Part shown: positions 34,913-43,178 of the stretch, piece after piece
Layout of the letters: each line of letters starts with the position of its first letter
How positions within the stretch are numbered: position 1 is the stretch's first letter
Assembly: GCF_030012215.1 (NCBI RefSeq)
Contig: NZ_JASCXX010000010.1
Coordinates: forward strand, 120,408-184,407
Direction: 5' to 3'
Source: Anaerobaca lacustris
GTDB lineage: Bacteria; Planctomycetota; Phycisphaerae; Sedimentisphaerales; Anaerobacaceae
DNA: 64,000 nt
The notes under the pieces: generated by a model
What the model was told of the DNA's origin: nothing
The model's database searches: none
What the model saw: only the letters and a program-made list of their open reading frames with translations
Translations under genes and position numbers: made by a program

Positions 34913-36535
34913 TCAGTCGAGCGGACGGAAGTCGACGCCGAGGGCCTTCAGACGCGCGATATGATGTCGCAACCGGCCGACGAACTGCTCGTAGTCCTTC
35001 GCCTCTTTCGCGAACCAGCCGACCTCCGCCAGCGCCGCCGCACGCGGATAGGCCATGTAATTCAAATGCTCGGGCGTCGCGATGTACTCGCCCCACAACT
35101 GCGCCTGCACGCCGAGGACGTGATGGGCCTTGTCGGGTGCGATGGCTTCGGGGATCGGGTCGTAGGAATAGACCTTGGCCAGGGGCAGGTTCCCGCCGAT
35201 CGCCAGAGGCTCGCTCTCCGGCGGACCCTGATAGTAGTCGAGATACGTATGCGTCGTCGGCGCCATCACGACGTCGTGGCCGGCGTTGGCGGCCGCGATG
35301 CCGCCCTGCTCGCCCCGCCAGCTCATGACCGTGGCGCCGGGGGCCAGACCACCCTGTAGGATCTCATCCCAGCCCACCAGCCGCCGACCGTGACGCGACA
35401 GAAACGCGTCCATCTGCTTGATGAACCAACTGTGCAACTCATGGGCGTCCTTGAGCTGCAATTGCGTCATCTGCACCTGCATCTCCGGGTCGTTGGTCCA
35501 GAGGTTGATGTTGGCCTCATCGCCGCCGATGTGGATGTGCTTGCTTGGAAACAGCTCCATGACCTCCGTCAGCACGTCCTGGAAGAAGGCGACCGTCTCC
35601 GGGCGGGGCGCGATCAGGCCGCTGGTCTCGCGCCACCGCTGCTCAGGTGGCTGCAGAGCCAGACGACCCGGGGCAATGCCCAACTCCGGGTGGGCCACGA
35701 TCGCCGCCCCCGTGTGGAACGGCATCTCAATCTCCGGCACGACCGTGACGTGGCGATCCGCAGCGTACCGAACGATCTGACGTATGTCGTCCTGCGTGTA
35801 GAAACCGAAACACCGCGGGCCGGCCCCGTCGCGGTGGCGAAGGTTCCAGTCCATCTTCGAACCGATCTCGGTCAACCTTGGGTATTTCTTGATCTCGATC
35901 CGCCAGCCCTCGTTGTCCGTCAGATGGACCTGCAGGCGGTTGAACTTGTGCAGCGCCATCACGTCGATGAAACGCAGCAGATCGCCCTTGGCGATGAAGT
36001 GCCGGGCCGGATCGAGCAGCAGGCCACGCCACGCAAAACGCGGGCGGTCGGTGATCTTCACGCAGGGCACATCCCATGCGACATCATCAACCTTCGTCGT
36101 ACGGAACGCCACCGCAGGCAGAAGCTGCCGCAGCGTCTGGATGCCATAGAACAGCCCCGCCGGCTGCGCCGCCACGATCGCGATCCGCTCAGGCGCCACA
36201 CGCAACTCGTATCCTTCGACCCCAAGCGGCGAGAGTCCCTCGTCCAAGTGCATCTCGATCGCCTTCTCACCCGGCGGCAACGAGGCCCTCAACTCCAGCG
36301 AAAAGCCCATCGCCGGCGCCAGCGACGCCGCCAGCTTCTTCGCCTCGACCGCCGCCGGGCCCTGGGCCACAAGACAGGTCGATGGCGTGATGCGAAAGGC
36401 CCCTTCCAGCCGCTCGACGGAAACCGGTCGCGGAATCACGTCGATCCGGTCACCATCCGTCCCGCTTGCGAGACAGGTCGCTGCCCCCAGAACCAGGACC
36501 ACAACCGCCACGAGCATCGTTGCGATTCGCCGCAT
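34913..36535 (-). CDS. exported GH20 beta-N-acetylhexosaminidase
   Basis: The 540-aa secreted enzyme cleaves terminal GlcNAc or GalNAc. A signal peptide (1-24) precedes the GH20b domain (about 30-150) and a GH20 barrel starting 'ITDRPRFAWRGLLLDPARHF'. The catalytic Asp-Glu pair is in 'HIHIGGDEANI'. 'HLTDNEGWRIEIKKYPRLT' and 'VPEIEMPFHTGAA' are further family motifs. The late 'LGVQAQLWGEYI' carries the substrate-binding Trp. The ATG at 36535 has AAAGGGG upstream. With the heparinase-like protein nearby it suggests amino-sugar polysaccharide use. Confidence 0.93.
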   Translation of the reverse strand: MRRIATMLVAVVVLVLGAATCLASGTDGDRIDVIPRPVSVERLEGAFRITPSTCLVAQGPAAVEAKKLAASLAPAMGFSLELRASLPPGEKAIEMHLDEGLSPLGVEGYELRVAPERIAIVAAQPAGLFYGIQTLRQLLPAVAFRTTKVDDVAWDVPCVKITDRPRFAWRGLLLDPARHFIAKGDLLRFIDVMALHKFNRLQVHLTDNEGWRIEIKKYPRLTEIGSKMDWNLRHRDGAGPRCFGFYTQDDIRQIVRYAADRHVTVVPEIEMPFHTGAAIVAHPELGIAPGRLALQPPEQRWRETSGLIAPRPETVAFFQDVLTEVMELFPSKHIHIGGDEANINLWTNDPEMQVQMTQLQLKDAHELHSWFIKQMDAFLSRHGRRLVGWDEILQGGLAPGATVMSWRGEQGGIAAANAGHDVVMAPTTHTYLDYYQGPPESEPLAIGGNLPLAKVYSYDPIPEAIAPDKAHHVLGVQAQLWGEYIATPEHLNYMAYPRAAALAEVGWFAKEAKDYEQFVGRLRHHIARLKALGVDFRPLD

Positions 36536-36638
36536 CGAGCGCCCCTTTCAAAGACCGTCGCCCCCCGTATCGAACCATACCGCCCCCGGTCCGGCACCGC
36601 AATCGCAAACTGCCCCCCTCACGAACGCGGCCCCTCTT

Positions 36639-37016
36639 CTATGCGACCAGACCCGAATGGCCGGCGACAACCTGCCAGACTCGGTCGGGCGAGAGGGCCC
36701 ACACGCGGGTGAACCGAAAATCACCTTCCGATGCGACCCCGGCGTAACGGCCCGACAGATGCACTCGCACCGAAACGATCGCGACATCGTCGTAAACTCG
36801 GATCTCCCGCTCGGAAGGCGTCAACTCGTGCACTTCCACCGTGGCCGACCGGTGCGCCGCGAGATCGTCTTCCTTTCCGATCACGCCTCCGAGGTGGTTC
36901 GTAAAGATGAGCTCGGGAGCCAGAAGCTCATCCAGCGTGCCGACATCCGAGTCCAGCATAGCCGCACGAAGCCGTTCCTCCGCCTCGACGATCTGCATTT
37001 CGACTGTATTGTCCAT
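36639..37016 (-). CDS. NTF2-like (SnoaL/DUF4440) protein
   Basis: The 125-aa protein has the alpha+beta-barrel pattern of NTF2-like proteins: 'IVEAEERLRAAMLDSDVGTLDELLAPELIFTNHLGGVIGKED' followed by 'VSVRVHLSGRY' and 'DFRFTRVWALSPDRVWQVVAGHSG'. The family includes small isomerases, cyclases and binding proteins; residues do not single out a reaction. Start at the ATG at 37016, with AGGAG 6 nt upstream; the upstream open frame lacks a ribosome site. Confidence 0.8.
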   Translation of the reverse strand: MDNTVEMQIVEAEERLRAAMLDSDVGTLDELLAPELIFTNHLGGVIGKEDDLAAHRSATVEVHELTPSEREIRVYDDVAIVSVRVHLSGRYAGVASEGDFRFTRVWALSPDRVWQVVAGHSGLVA

Positions 37017-37375
37017 TACGACTCCTATTGGCTTGTTGATGGCAAGAGTGGGGGTCTTGTAAGCGAGGCCATCAATCCTGTCAAGCGCCTCGGCCCGCGA
37101 CGCGGCGCGCGGCAGCCCCAAGCCCACAGGGCTTGGGGAAGGCATGCCGTTTGTGGTGTGCCCGTCAGGGCATACACACGATGAGGATAGCGTCTGACGA
37201 CGCCACTACGAACGCCCATCCCCATACCGGGAGATCTTCGCACTCACGCCGGGTAAGGTGCGGGACCTTGTTGCAGTGCGCCGCTCCATGCCGTATCTTT
37301 GTGCCGTTCGCCGGCGCGCTTGTGGCCGCGGATCGAACGAGCATGGAACAACACCCGACATGAGCGAGAGCTGTG
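37017..37375. other. intergenic region with two hairpins between divergent genes
   Basis: This 359-bp stretch holds no convincing gene. It has a perfect 10-bp stem with a 3-nt loop (CCCCAAGCCC aca GGGCTTGGGG, 37116-37138) and, 20 bp on, an imperfect one around GTGTGCCC ... GGGCATACAC (about 37154-37174). No U-tract follows either. Being between divergent starts, they may be regulatory or part of a small RNA. Confidence 0.5.
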
Positions 37376-37855
37376 ATGGTGATTATCGATGGAACGAATC
37401 TGCTGTGGGCGATCCACGAGGCCCGCGACGAGCCTGAGGTGACGAACGAAATCCAACTGTGCCGGACGCTGGAGCGGTATTTCGCAATGGCGTCCGAAGA
37501 AGGCGAGATCGTCTTCGACGGGGCCGGCCCGCCGGACAAGAGCGAATTCGACAGCGTCGGCCGGCTGAGCGTGGTGTTCTCCGGATTCCACAGCGACGCC
37601 GACACGGTGATCGAAGAGAAGGTTGCCGCCAGCACGTCGCCCCGGCGGCTGACAGTGGTCAGCAACGATCGTCGGCTGCGCCAGGCGGCCGCGGCCGGGA
37701 AGGCAGCCACCATCAAATCGGATCAGTTCTGGAGCCAGGTGCTCGGCGAGCTGCGTCGCAACAAACCGACCGTCAAGGAGCCGGAGGAGAAACGGGACGG
37801 CCTGACCGACGGCGAGACGGAACAGTGGCTCGACCTGTTCGGGCTCGATGAGTAG
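37376..37855 (+). CDS. NYN-domain (YacP/PIN-like) putative ribonuclease
   Basis: The 159-aa protein begins 'MVIIDGTNLLWAI', the first acidic motif of NYN domains. It continues with 'EIVFDGAGPPD', 'HSDADTVIEEKVAAS' and 'LTVVSNDRRLRQAA', the acidic triad arrangement seen in YacP/Rae1-type nucleases that cut mRNA or rRNA. The ATG at 37376 is used because GAGAG lies 7 nt upstream; the GTG just before it is less likely. The C-terminal tail (LTDGETEQWLDLFGLDE) is acidic. It converges on lexA with a 9-bp gap. Confidence 0.82.
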   Translation: MVIIDGTNLLWAIHEARDEPEVTNEIQLCRTLERYFAMASEEGEIVFDGAGPPDKSEFDSVGRLSVVFSGFHSDADTVIEEKVAASTSPRRLTVVSNDRRLRQAAAAGKAATIKSDQFWSQVLGELRRNKPTVKEPEEKRDGLTDGETEQWLDLFGLDE

Positions 37856-37864
37856 CTTCCTGCC

Positions 37865-38527
37865 TCACAGTCGTCGGACCAGGCCGACGACGATGCCTTC
37901 GATGTGGCAGTTGTTCGTGTGGATCGGCGCGTAGTTCGCGTTGGCCGGCTGAAGACGAATGCAGTGGCTCTCTCGGTAGAAGCGCTTCAGGGTCGCTTCG
38001 CCGTCGTCGACCAGGGCCACGACGAGGTCGCCGTTGTCGGCCACGTTCGTGCGCCGGCAGATGACGTAGTCGCCCGGCTCGATGTTCTCCTCGATCATGC
38101 TGTCGCCGGAGACCTCCAGGGCGAACAGGTCGGCCCCGAGTCCGAAGCAGGATTCGAGCGAGATCGACTCGGTGTTCTCGACCGCCTCGCGCGGCAGACC
38201 GGCGGCGACCTGTCCCAGCAAGGGCACGCCGAAGGTCCGATCGCCGTTCTCGCCCGGCGCGGGCGCATCGAGCCGGTCAAGCAGGTCGCGCCCGCTGGAA
38301 GTCAATCTCAAAGAGCGTGCCCTGCCCGGCGAGGTCGAGAGCAGTCCTTTTCTTTGCAGCTCGCCGAGGTGTTCGAACACGGTGCTTCGGCTGATGCGCA
38401 TCTGTGACGCCAGCTCGGCGATCGTCGGGGAATAGCGTTGATTGTCGCAGAAACAGCCGATGCGTCGGAGCACTTCGACCTGGCGGGGTGTCAGCCCGTC
38501 GATGGGTTCTGAGTCTGGCGTCTGCAT
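37865..38527 (-). CDS. lexA: LexA SOS repressor
   Basis: This 220-aa repressor has a winged-helix N-terminus (about 10-75: 'LTPRQVEVLRRIGCFCDNQRY', 'ISRSTVFEHLGELQRKGLL') and an S24 self-cleavage domain. The cleavage bond is Ala109-Gly110 in 'LGQVAAGLP'. The catalytic Ser is at 143 in 'SGDSMIEENIEPGD' and Lys at 181 in 'GEATLKRFYRE'. LexA represses DNA-damage genes until RecA filaments trigger cleavage. The ATG at 38527 follows GGAGG. Downstream it meets the NYN gene convergently. Confidence 0.95.
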   Translation of the reverse strand: MQTPDSEPIDGLTPRQVEVLRRIGCFCDNQRYSPTIAELASQMRISRSTVFEHLGELQRKGLLSTSPGRARSLRLTSSGRDLLDRLDAPAPGENGDRTFGVPLLGQVAAGLPREAVENTESISLESCFGLGADLFALEVSGDSMIEENIEPGDYVICRRTNVADNGDLVVALVDDGEATLKRFYRESHCIRLQPANANYAPIHTNNCHIEGIVVGLVRRL

Positions 38528-38780
38528 CCTTGCGTTCCTCCGGGCCCATGGTCATCGCACGGGCCGCCTGCCTTCTGCTCTCGGTGTCGTTTGCGGGCCG
38601 GGCGCACCGCGTCCCCGCCACCACGCCCATGATTTCGGCCAGACACGACAGCACCTTCGTCAGCGTCCCGGCCGAAGGATCGCAGAACCGCATGTCCGAG
38701 GGCGGCCACGTCGAGACATACTCGCCGCCCGTCCCAAGCTTGCACACCGGGTCGATCCTGTCGCTGCCGTACACGTCCAT
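38277..38780 (-). CDS. possible small ORF upstream of and overlapping lexA
   Basis: A 167-codon frame begins at the ATG at 38780 (MDVYGSDRIDPVCKLG) after AAGGATTCAAGG. The first 85 or so codons, ahead of lexA, have coding-like third positions and a plausible globular sequence (SDMRFCDPSAGTLTKVLSCL). The rest runs inside lexA in another frame and looks like non-coding shadow. If the gene is real, its true end may be earlier through a sequencing frameshift. I know no matching family. Confidence 0.3.
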   Translation of the reverse strand: MDVYGSDRIDPVCKLGTGGEYVSTWPPSDMRFCDPSAGTLTKVLSCLAEIMGVVAGTRCARPANDTESRRQAARAMTMGPEERKDADARLRTHRRADTPPGRSAPTHRLFLRQSTLFPDDRRAGVTDAHQPKHRVRTPRRAAKKRTALDLAGQGTLFEIDFQRARPA

Positions 38781-39124
38781 CCTTGAATCCTTACAAACCT
38801 TTGATTCCGTTCCCATCCATCCGACGCGATGTTCTATCGACCATGCCACGGGCAAAACCCGAACAAAAACCGAACAAAAAGCGGCGGCACCGCGAACTTT
38901 TTCTCCTGCCCTCTCCCCGCCGTTGCGGGTGGGCGGAATATGGGACGAAACCTCAGGAAGTGACCGCCGAATCGCTCGGATCGCTCCGTCCGCTCTCGGC
39001 GTCGCGCCGGGTTTGGCGTTTGTGGGTGGATGGTCGCTGGCAAAAGGACCGGATTTCGGGTATTCTGGTCTTTGCGCATCGGCCACAACGAGATGCGGCG
39101 ATTCGGTACGGAGTACAGCAGTAG
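38781..39124. other. intergenic region upstream of the heparinase-like gene
   Basis: This 344-bp stretch contains no gene that I can support. It must hold the promoter of the plus-strand lyase gene at 39125 and, toward 38780, leader sequence for the lexA side. The part around 38860-38900 is A-rich, but no clear -35/-10 pair stands out. Confidence 0.5.
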
Positions 39125-41995
39125 ATGAAAAGGACCATCACGGCCATCTTGCTGGCCGGTACATTCATGGCGATTCCGGCCGCCGGCGCCCAGGCGCCCG
39201 AAGGGGCAAGGTCCGCCGACCTGGGGGCATACAGCCGCGAGGCCACCGAGGCCGCTCGGGCCCGGCTCGACGACACGCTGGTCGTGGTCTTCGCCGGCGG
39301 GCGGCATGGGTTCATCCAGGGACGGCAGGTCAGCCTCGACCCGGAGGCATGGCAAACGGAAGCACAGGTCGTCAAGGGCAAGGTGATGGTCCCGAAACGG
39401 TTTGCCTTGTCGGCGTTTGGGATAAAGCGTCTACCCTGGTTCGGGTTTCGGATCGCCGAGCGTGGAAAGATGGTCGCCATCTCCGATCTGGCGGCCCGGC
39501 TGGGCAAGAAGGTCTTCACGGAAGAGCGAGGCCTGGTGATCGTCAGCGACACACCGATGACGCTCGGCGACTCGCAGTTGATCGACTCGATCATCACGCT
39601 GTTCGATACTCCCGAGAAGTTCGCCGACCCGCAGATCGCCTATCGAAACATCCCGAGCCTCAAGGCGTGGGGGCGTTGGACCGAGCACGCGAAGTTCACG
39701 CCGAAGCAACTGGCGCTCTACGATGGGCCCCAGACGCAGTGGCGTTTGATCTCCGAGAAGCGATACAGCGAACCGGCCCTCGGCATGCACGAGCTGGCCA
39801 GCGACGTGCCCCCGCCCGGCGTGCATCCTCGCATTCTGTTCGGCCCGCAGGATATCTCGCTGATCCTGGCGCGCATCAAGAGCTCCGTGACCGGCGCGAT
39901 GTCGCTGATCGAGACGGAGCATCTGCTGGGCCAGAGCTGGCTGGATCCCGATACCGACGATGGGCGACTGTTTGCGAGGCTTGTCGACGGGGACCTCGAG
40001 GGGCTTGCGATCGACGAATTGACGTCTCCGGACCGGGAGGGGACGGACGGACGGGTCAACCGCCTGACGCGCAGTCTCAATACGATCGCGCTGTACGCCC
40101 TGTTGACCGAGAACAACGATCTCGGAACGAAGGCGGCGGCGGCGATCGCGAACTACTATCGACGGATCGAGCCGGCCATCGACGCCCATATGGACCGGCT
40201 CGACGTATACAACGCCTACTGGCGTGACGTCCCGGAGTGGGTCGGGCCGATGGACCTGGGGCTGAACTACGACTTCGCCGCCCGGTGGATGACGCCGGAG
40301 CAGAAGACGCAGGTCCGACGCCTTATCGCCAAGCTGGTGTCCGGTCGGCGCGGGTACGGCCAGAACGGTCCGCTGCGCGTCCGCGACAACCACTGTGTCA
40401 CGCGCGGCCTGACGATCTTCCTGGCGAATCTGGCTCTCGAAGGCGAGGACGGATTCGACAGAGAAGTGCACGACGCCGGCATCGAGACGGTCAAAGCCTT
40501 TCTGCAATGGGGCATCGACGAATATGGAACGCTCTATGAATCCAACGGGGCCGGCGGCGCGGGCCTGCCGTTCCAACTGCTCTCGATGGTGGCCCTGGCA
40601 CGGCGGGGCGTCAACACGTTCGGACACCCCCACTGGCAGCGACTGATGGAGTCGCAGGTCCAGTGCACCTCGCCCGACGGCACTGTCACGGCCTCGCGCG
40701 GCGCGTGGGGCAGCGAGGCGCTGCACCGGCAGATCATCGCGGCGTGGAAGATCCTGTACCCAAGCGACCGGACCGCCGACTACCTGCTGGGTCCGGCCCA
40801 TTCCGTGGCCGATTTCGACCCGCAGCAATACCGACGACGGATCGCCTCGCTCGACACGAAACATATGCCGTTGCCCGGCCTGACCGATCCGGGCGCTGCC
40901 AAGAGCCTGCTGTACGATGCACCGTGGCGTTCGACGTCACGGGAGGCGCTCGGTCTGCCGCTGGACTTCAGCAATCCGTCTCAAGGGCTGTTTTCGTCGC
41001 GCAGCGACAGCAGCAAGGATGCATTGTGGGTCAACATGCAGGCCCGACCCGACCTCTATCTCGGCTCCGGCTCCATGCACCACGACGCCGGTTCGTTTTA
41101 CCTTCAGTCCCACGGCGTGACGTGGGGACGCGACGGACTGTCCGACGACGACCCCGCCTCGAAGGACCATTCCATCGTGCTCATCGACGGCGTCGGACAG
41201 GACGTCCCAATCCCTGCGGACACCGGGACCGCCAGCCGCCTGGCGCCGCCGCGAGCGAAGTACCTCGGCGCCGCGACGACCGACCTCGGGGCGATCGCCT
41301 CGGCGGACCTTCGCTACGCCTACGACTGGCTCTGGACGACGCAGGTGGCCGATTGGGCCGCCGAGCCGATCGCCGGCCGCACGTGGGAACTGGAAACCGA
41401 CTCGCTCGTCGTGCAGGTCTTCAAGGGAACGCAGCGCTACCGCATCAACTACGGGGCGCCGCCGTTGCACAGCCGATGGTTCCCCACGCTGCGGGCGCCG
41501 TGCAATCCGGTCATGTACGCCTATCGCTCGGTGGGCCTCCTACGCGGCAACCATCCCTATGCGGTCGTCCTCGACGACATCCGCAAGGACGATCAGACGC
41601 ATCTCTACGAGTGGCAGATGGCGGGCAGCTTCCGAGTGATGCTGCCCGGACTCGACGCCGAGGCGCTCGTACTGACCGCCGCGGAAGGCAGCGCCGTTCC
41701 CGAAGGGACGCCCATGCTGCTGGTGCAGGAGGTCGGGCCTTCCACCTGCCGGCTGGAGAACGTGCGGGGCCGGACGTTGGCCTCTGCCGAGACGGTTGAG
41801 TGCCGATTCCGCATCGTGTTGGTCCCGTTTCGGATGGGCGAGGACCTGCCCGCGATCAGCGTCGATGCCTCCACCGGTACCGCCCGGCTCGAATGGGCCG
41901 ACCAGCAGGACGAATTGCAGTTCGAGGTCGCCAAGGACAACCGCACGCGCCTGAGGGTCCTCCGCGACGGCGAAGAAATCCTCCGATCCCGATAG
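39125..41995 (+). CDS. exported heparinase II/III-like polysaccharide lyase
   Basis: The 956-aa secreted protein starts with a signal peptide (MKRTITAILLAGTFMAIPAAGAQA). A small beta-domain follows (about 45-120, 'FIQGRQVSLDPEAWQTEAQVVKGKVMVP'), resembling a copper-amine-oxidase-type N-terminal domain. Then comes an alpha/alpha toroid (about 240-560) with 'RDNHCVTRG', and a beta-sandwich with 'SMHHDAGSFYLQSHGVTWGRDG', the segment that in heparinase II/III-type lyases holds the His and Tyr region. It likely cleaves uronic-acid polysaccharides; the substrate is not predictable. It is followed by small membrane-protein genes. Confidence 0.7.
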   Translation: MKRTITAILLAGTFMAIPAAGAQAPEGARSADLGAYSREATEAARARLDDTLVVVFAGGRHGFIQGRQVSLDPEAWQTEAQVVKGKVMVPKRFALSAFGIKRLPWFGFRIAERGKMVAISDLAARLGKKVFTEERGLVIVSDTPMTLGDSQLIDSIITLFDTPEKFADPQIAYRNIPSLKAWGRWTEHAKFTPKQLALYDGPQTQWRLISEKRYSEPALGMHELASDVPPPGVHPRILFGPQDISLILARIKSSVTGAMSLIETEHLLGQSWLDPDTDDGRLFARLVDGDLEGLAIDELTSPDREGTDGRVNRLTRSLNTIALYALLTENNDLGTKAAAAIANYYRRIEPAIDAHMDRLDVYNAYWRDVPEWVGPMDLGLNYDFAARWMTPEQKTQVRRLIAKLVSGRRGYGQNGPLRVRDNHCVTRGLTIFLANLALEGEDGFDREVHDAGIETVKAFLQWGIDEYGTLYESNGAGGAGLPFQLLSMVALARRGVNTFGHPHWQRLMESQVQCTSPDGTVTASRGAWGSEALHRQIIAAWKILYPSDRTADYLLGPAHSVADFDPQQYRRRIASLDTKHMPLPGLTDPGAAKSLLYDAPWRSTSREALGLPLDFSNPSQGLFSSRSDSSKDALWVNMQARPDLYLGSGSMHHDAGSFYLQSHGVTWGRDGLSDDDPASKDHSIVLIDGVGQDVPIPADTGTASRLAPPRAKYLGAATTDLGAIASADLRYAYDWLWTTQVADWAAEPIAGRTWELETDSLVVQVFKGTQRYRINYGAPPLHSRWFPTLRAPCNPVMYAYRSVGLLRGNHPYAVVLDDIRKDDQTHLYEWQMAGSFRVMLPGLDAEALVLTAAEGSAVPEGTPMLLVQEVGPSTCRLENVRGRTLASAETVECRFRIVLVPFRMGEDLPAISVDASTGTARLEWADQQDELQFEVAKDNRTRLRVLRDGEEILRSR

Positions 41996-42032
41996 ACACC
42001 CTTCACGAAACACAACGGTCGGAACGGAAGCA

Positions 42033-42455
42033 ATGGAAGAAGTGCCCGTCAAGGAATTGCGTCGCCGGTCCCTGGTCAAATCGATCCTCTGGCGCGTCAT
42101 TGGCATCGTCTGGACGTGGGTCGGCGCCTATGTCATTCTCCTGTTCATCCCCCCGTCTCGCCAGTCGGCGGCGATCATCGCCACGTTGATCGTGGTCTAT
42201 CATCACTCCACGCGAATGATCATGTATTACGCCTATGAGCGGGTCTGGGCGTCTGTCGCATGGGGGCGCGGCACCACTGCGTGTCCCATGTCTACCAGAG
42301 AGAAGATTCTATGGTCTCTTGGCACCGCCGTTACGCTGGCGCTCCTGTTCTTCCTTCTCCTGGAAGTCCATCCAAAGATCAAGGCGAGGCAAACCACACA
42401 CACAGAAGCCTCGTCGGTCTCGGAACGCTCGGCGGAGACAGCGTTCGGCGAATAA
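42033..42455 (+). CDS. DUF2061 membrane protein
   Basis: The 140-aa protein opens with the DUF2061 pattern: 'RRRSLVKSILWRVIGIVWTWVGAYVI' and 'IIATLIVVYHHSTRMIMYYAYERVWASVAWGR', forming two membrane helices. A second hydrophobic hairpin helix (TAVTLALLFFLLLEV) and a polar tail extend it beyond the usual short form. The function of DUF2061 is unknown; in some bacteria it occurs near sulfate-assimilation genes, which are absent here. The start is the first ATG after the lyase gene, with a gap of 37 bp. Confidence 0.8.
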   Translation: MEEVPVKELRRRSLVKSILWRVIGIVWTWVGAYVILLFIPPSRQSAAIIATLIVVYHHSTRMIMYYAYERVWASVAWGRGTTACPMSTREKILWSLGTAVTLALLFFLLLEVHPKIKARQTTHTEASSVSERSAETAFGE

Positions 42456-42480
42456 TCGAGCTTCGGCACGCTGATGTGCC

Positions 42481-43119
42481 TTACATGGTGGCAATGAGGA
42501 TGCCGGGCAGGAGGTTCTGGAACACGTGGACCCCGCAGGCGACGCCCATGGCGTGCCACAGCGATCGGCGGCGCCAGGCCAGATAGGCGCAGGAGAAGAC
42601 GAAGAACGGCCACAGGACCACCAGGCCCCACGCCGGAGCCGCCAGGGAGTGTAATATTGCCCAGATCACAGAGGAACCCAGCGCCTGCCACAGCAGCTTC
42701 CGCGTCAGAAAGGCCAGCAACCACAGGCCGAATCCCAAGACCAGCGTCTCGACCACGGGCGAAACAACGACGACCATCACGAACAAAACGACCGGCCCGG
42801 CTGCCCGATCGAACTGCGGCATCGTCTCCTCATTGCCCAGTCCAACGCCGGCTATGAGGAAGGAAACCAACAGGCTGGGCACAAGACTGAGCAGGCCCGC
42901 GCGAAGGATGTACCGCCACACGGGGGTCCGAGTATTGAACAGCAACGACAGCGGACGATTGCCTGCATACAACTCCGGCTCGGGGGTGTCGCCGCCATCC
43001 GGTCCTGCCGGGGACGATGCATCGGGGGCGCTGCCGCCCTCGACAGCATGAGGATTGTTCAACTCATGGAGAGGCTCCGCTTGGTGCTCCGATTCACCCA
43101 TGACTTCTTCCCATGGCAT
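42481..43119 (-). CDS. CPBP-family membrane protein with degenerate first motif
   Basis: This 212-aa protein has a charged N-terminal 60-residue region, then about six helices. The Abi/CPBP protease family shows EExxxR, FxxxH and HxxxN. Here the later motifs are recognisable ('SSVIWAILHSLAAP', 'GVHVFQNLLP'), but the first reads 'SPVVETLVLG', with a single Glu and no Arg. It may therefore be a non-proteolytic relative. The ATG at 43119 has GGAG about 7 nt upstream; the ATG at 43101 is also plausible. pyrC lies upstream on the same strand, 59 bp away. Confidence 0.7.
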   Translation of the reverse strand: MPWEEVMGESEHQAEPLHELNNPHAVEGGSAPDASSPAGPDGGDTPEPELYAGNRPLSLLFNTRTPVWRYILRAGLLSLVPSLLVSFLIAGVGLGNEETMPQFDRAAGPVVLFVMVVVVSPVVETLVLGFGLWLLAFLTRKLLWQALGSSVIWAILHSLAAPAWGLVVLWPFFVFSCAYLAWRRRSLWHAMGVACGVHVFQNLLPGILIATM

Positions 43120-43178
43120 CACCGTCTCCGAGGCGCTTGCGGGGTGTACTCCGGTAGGTCGCTGCCGGTCACAGCGGC

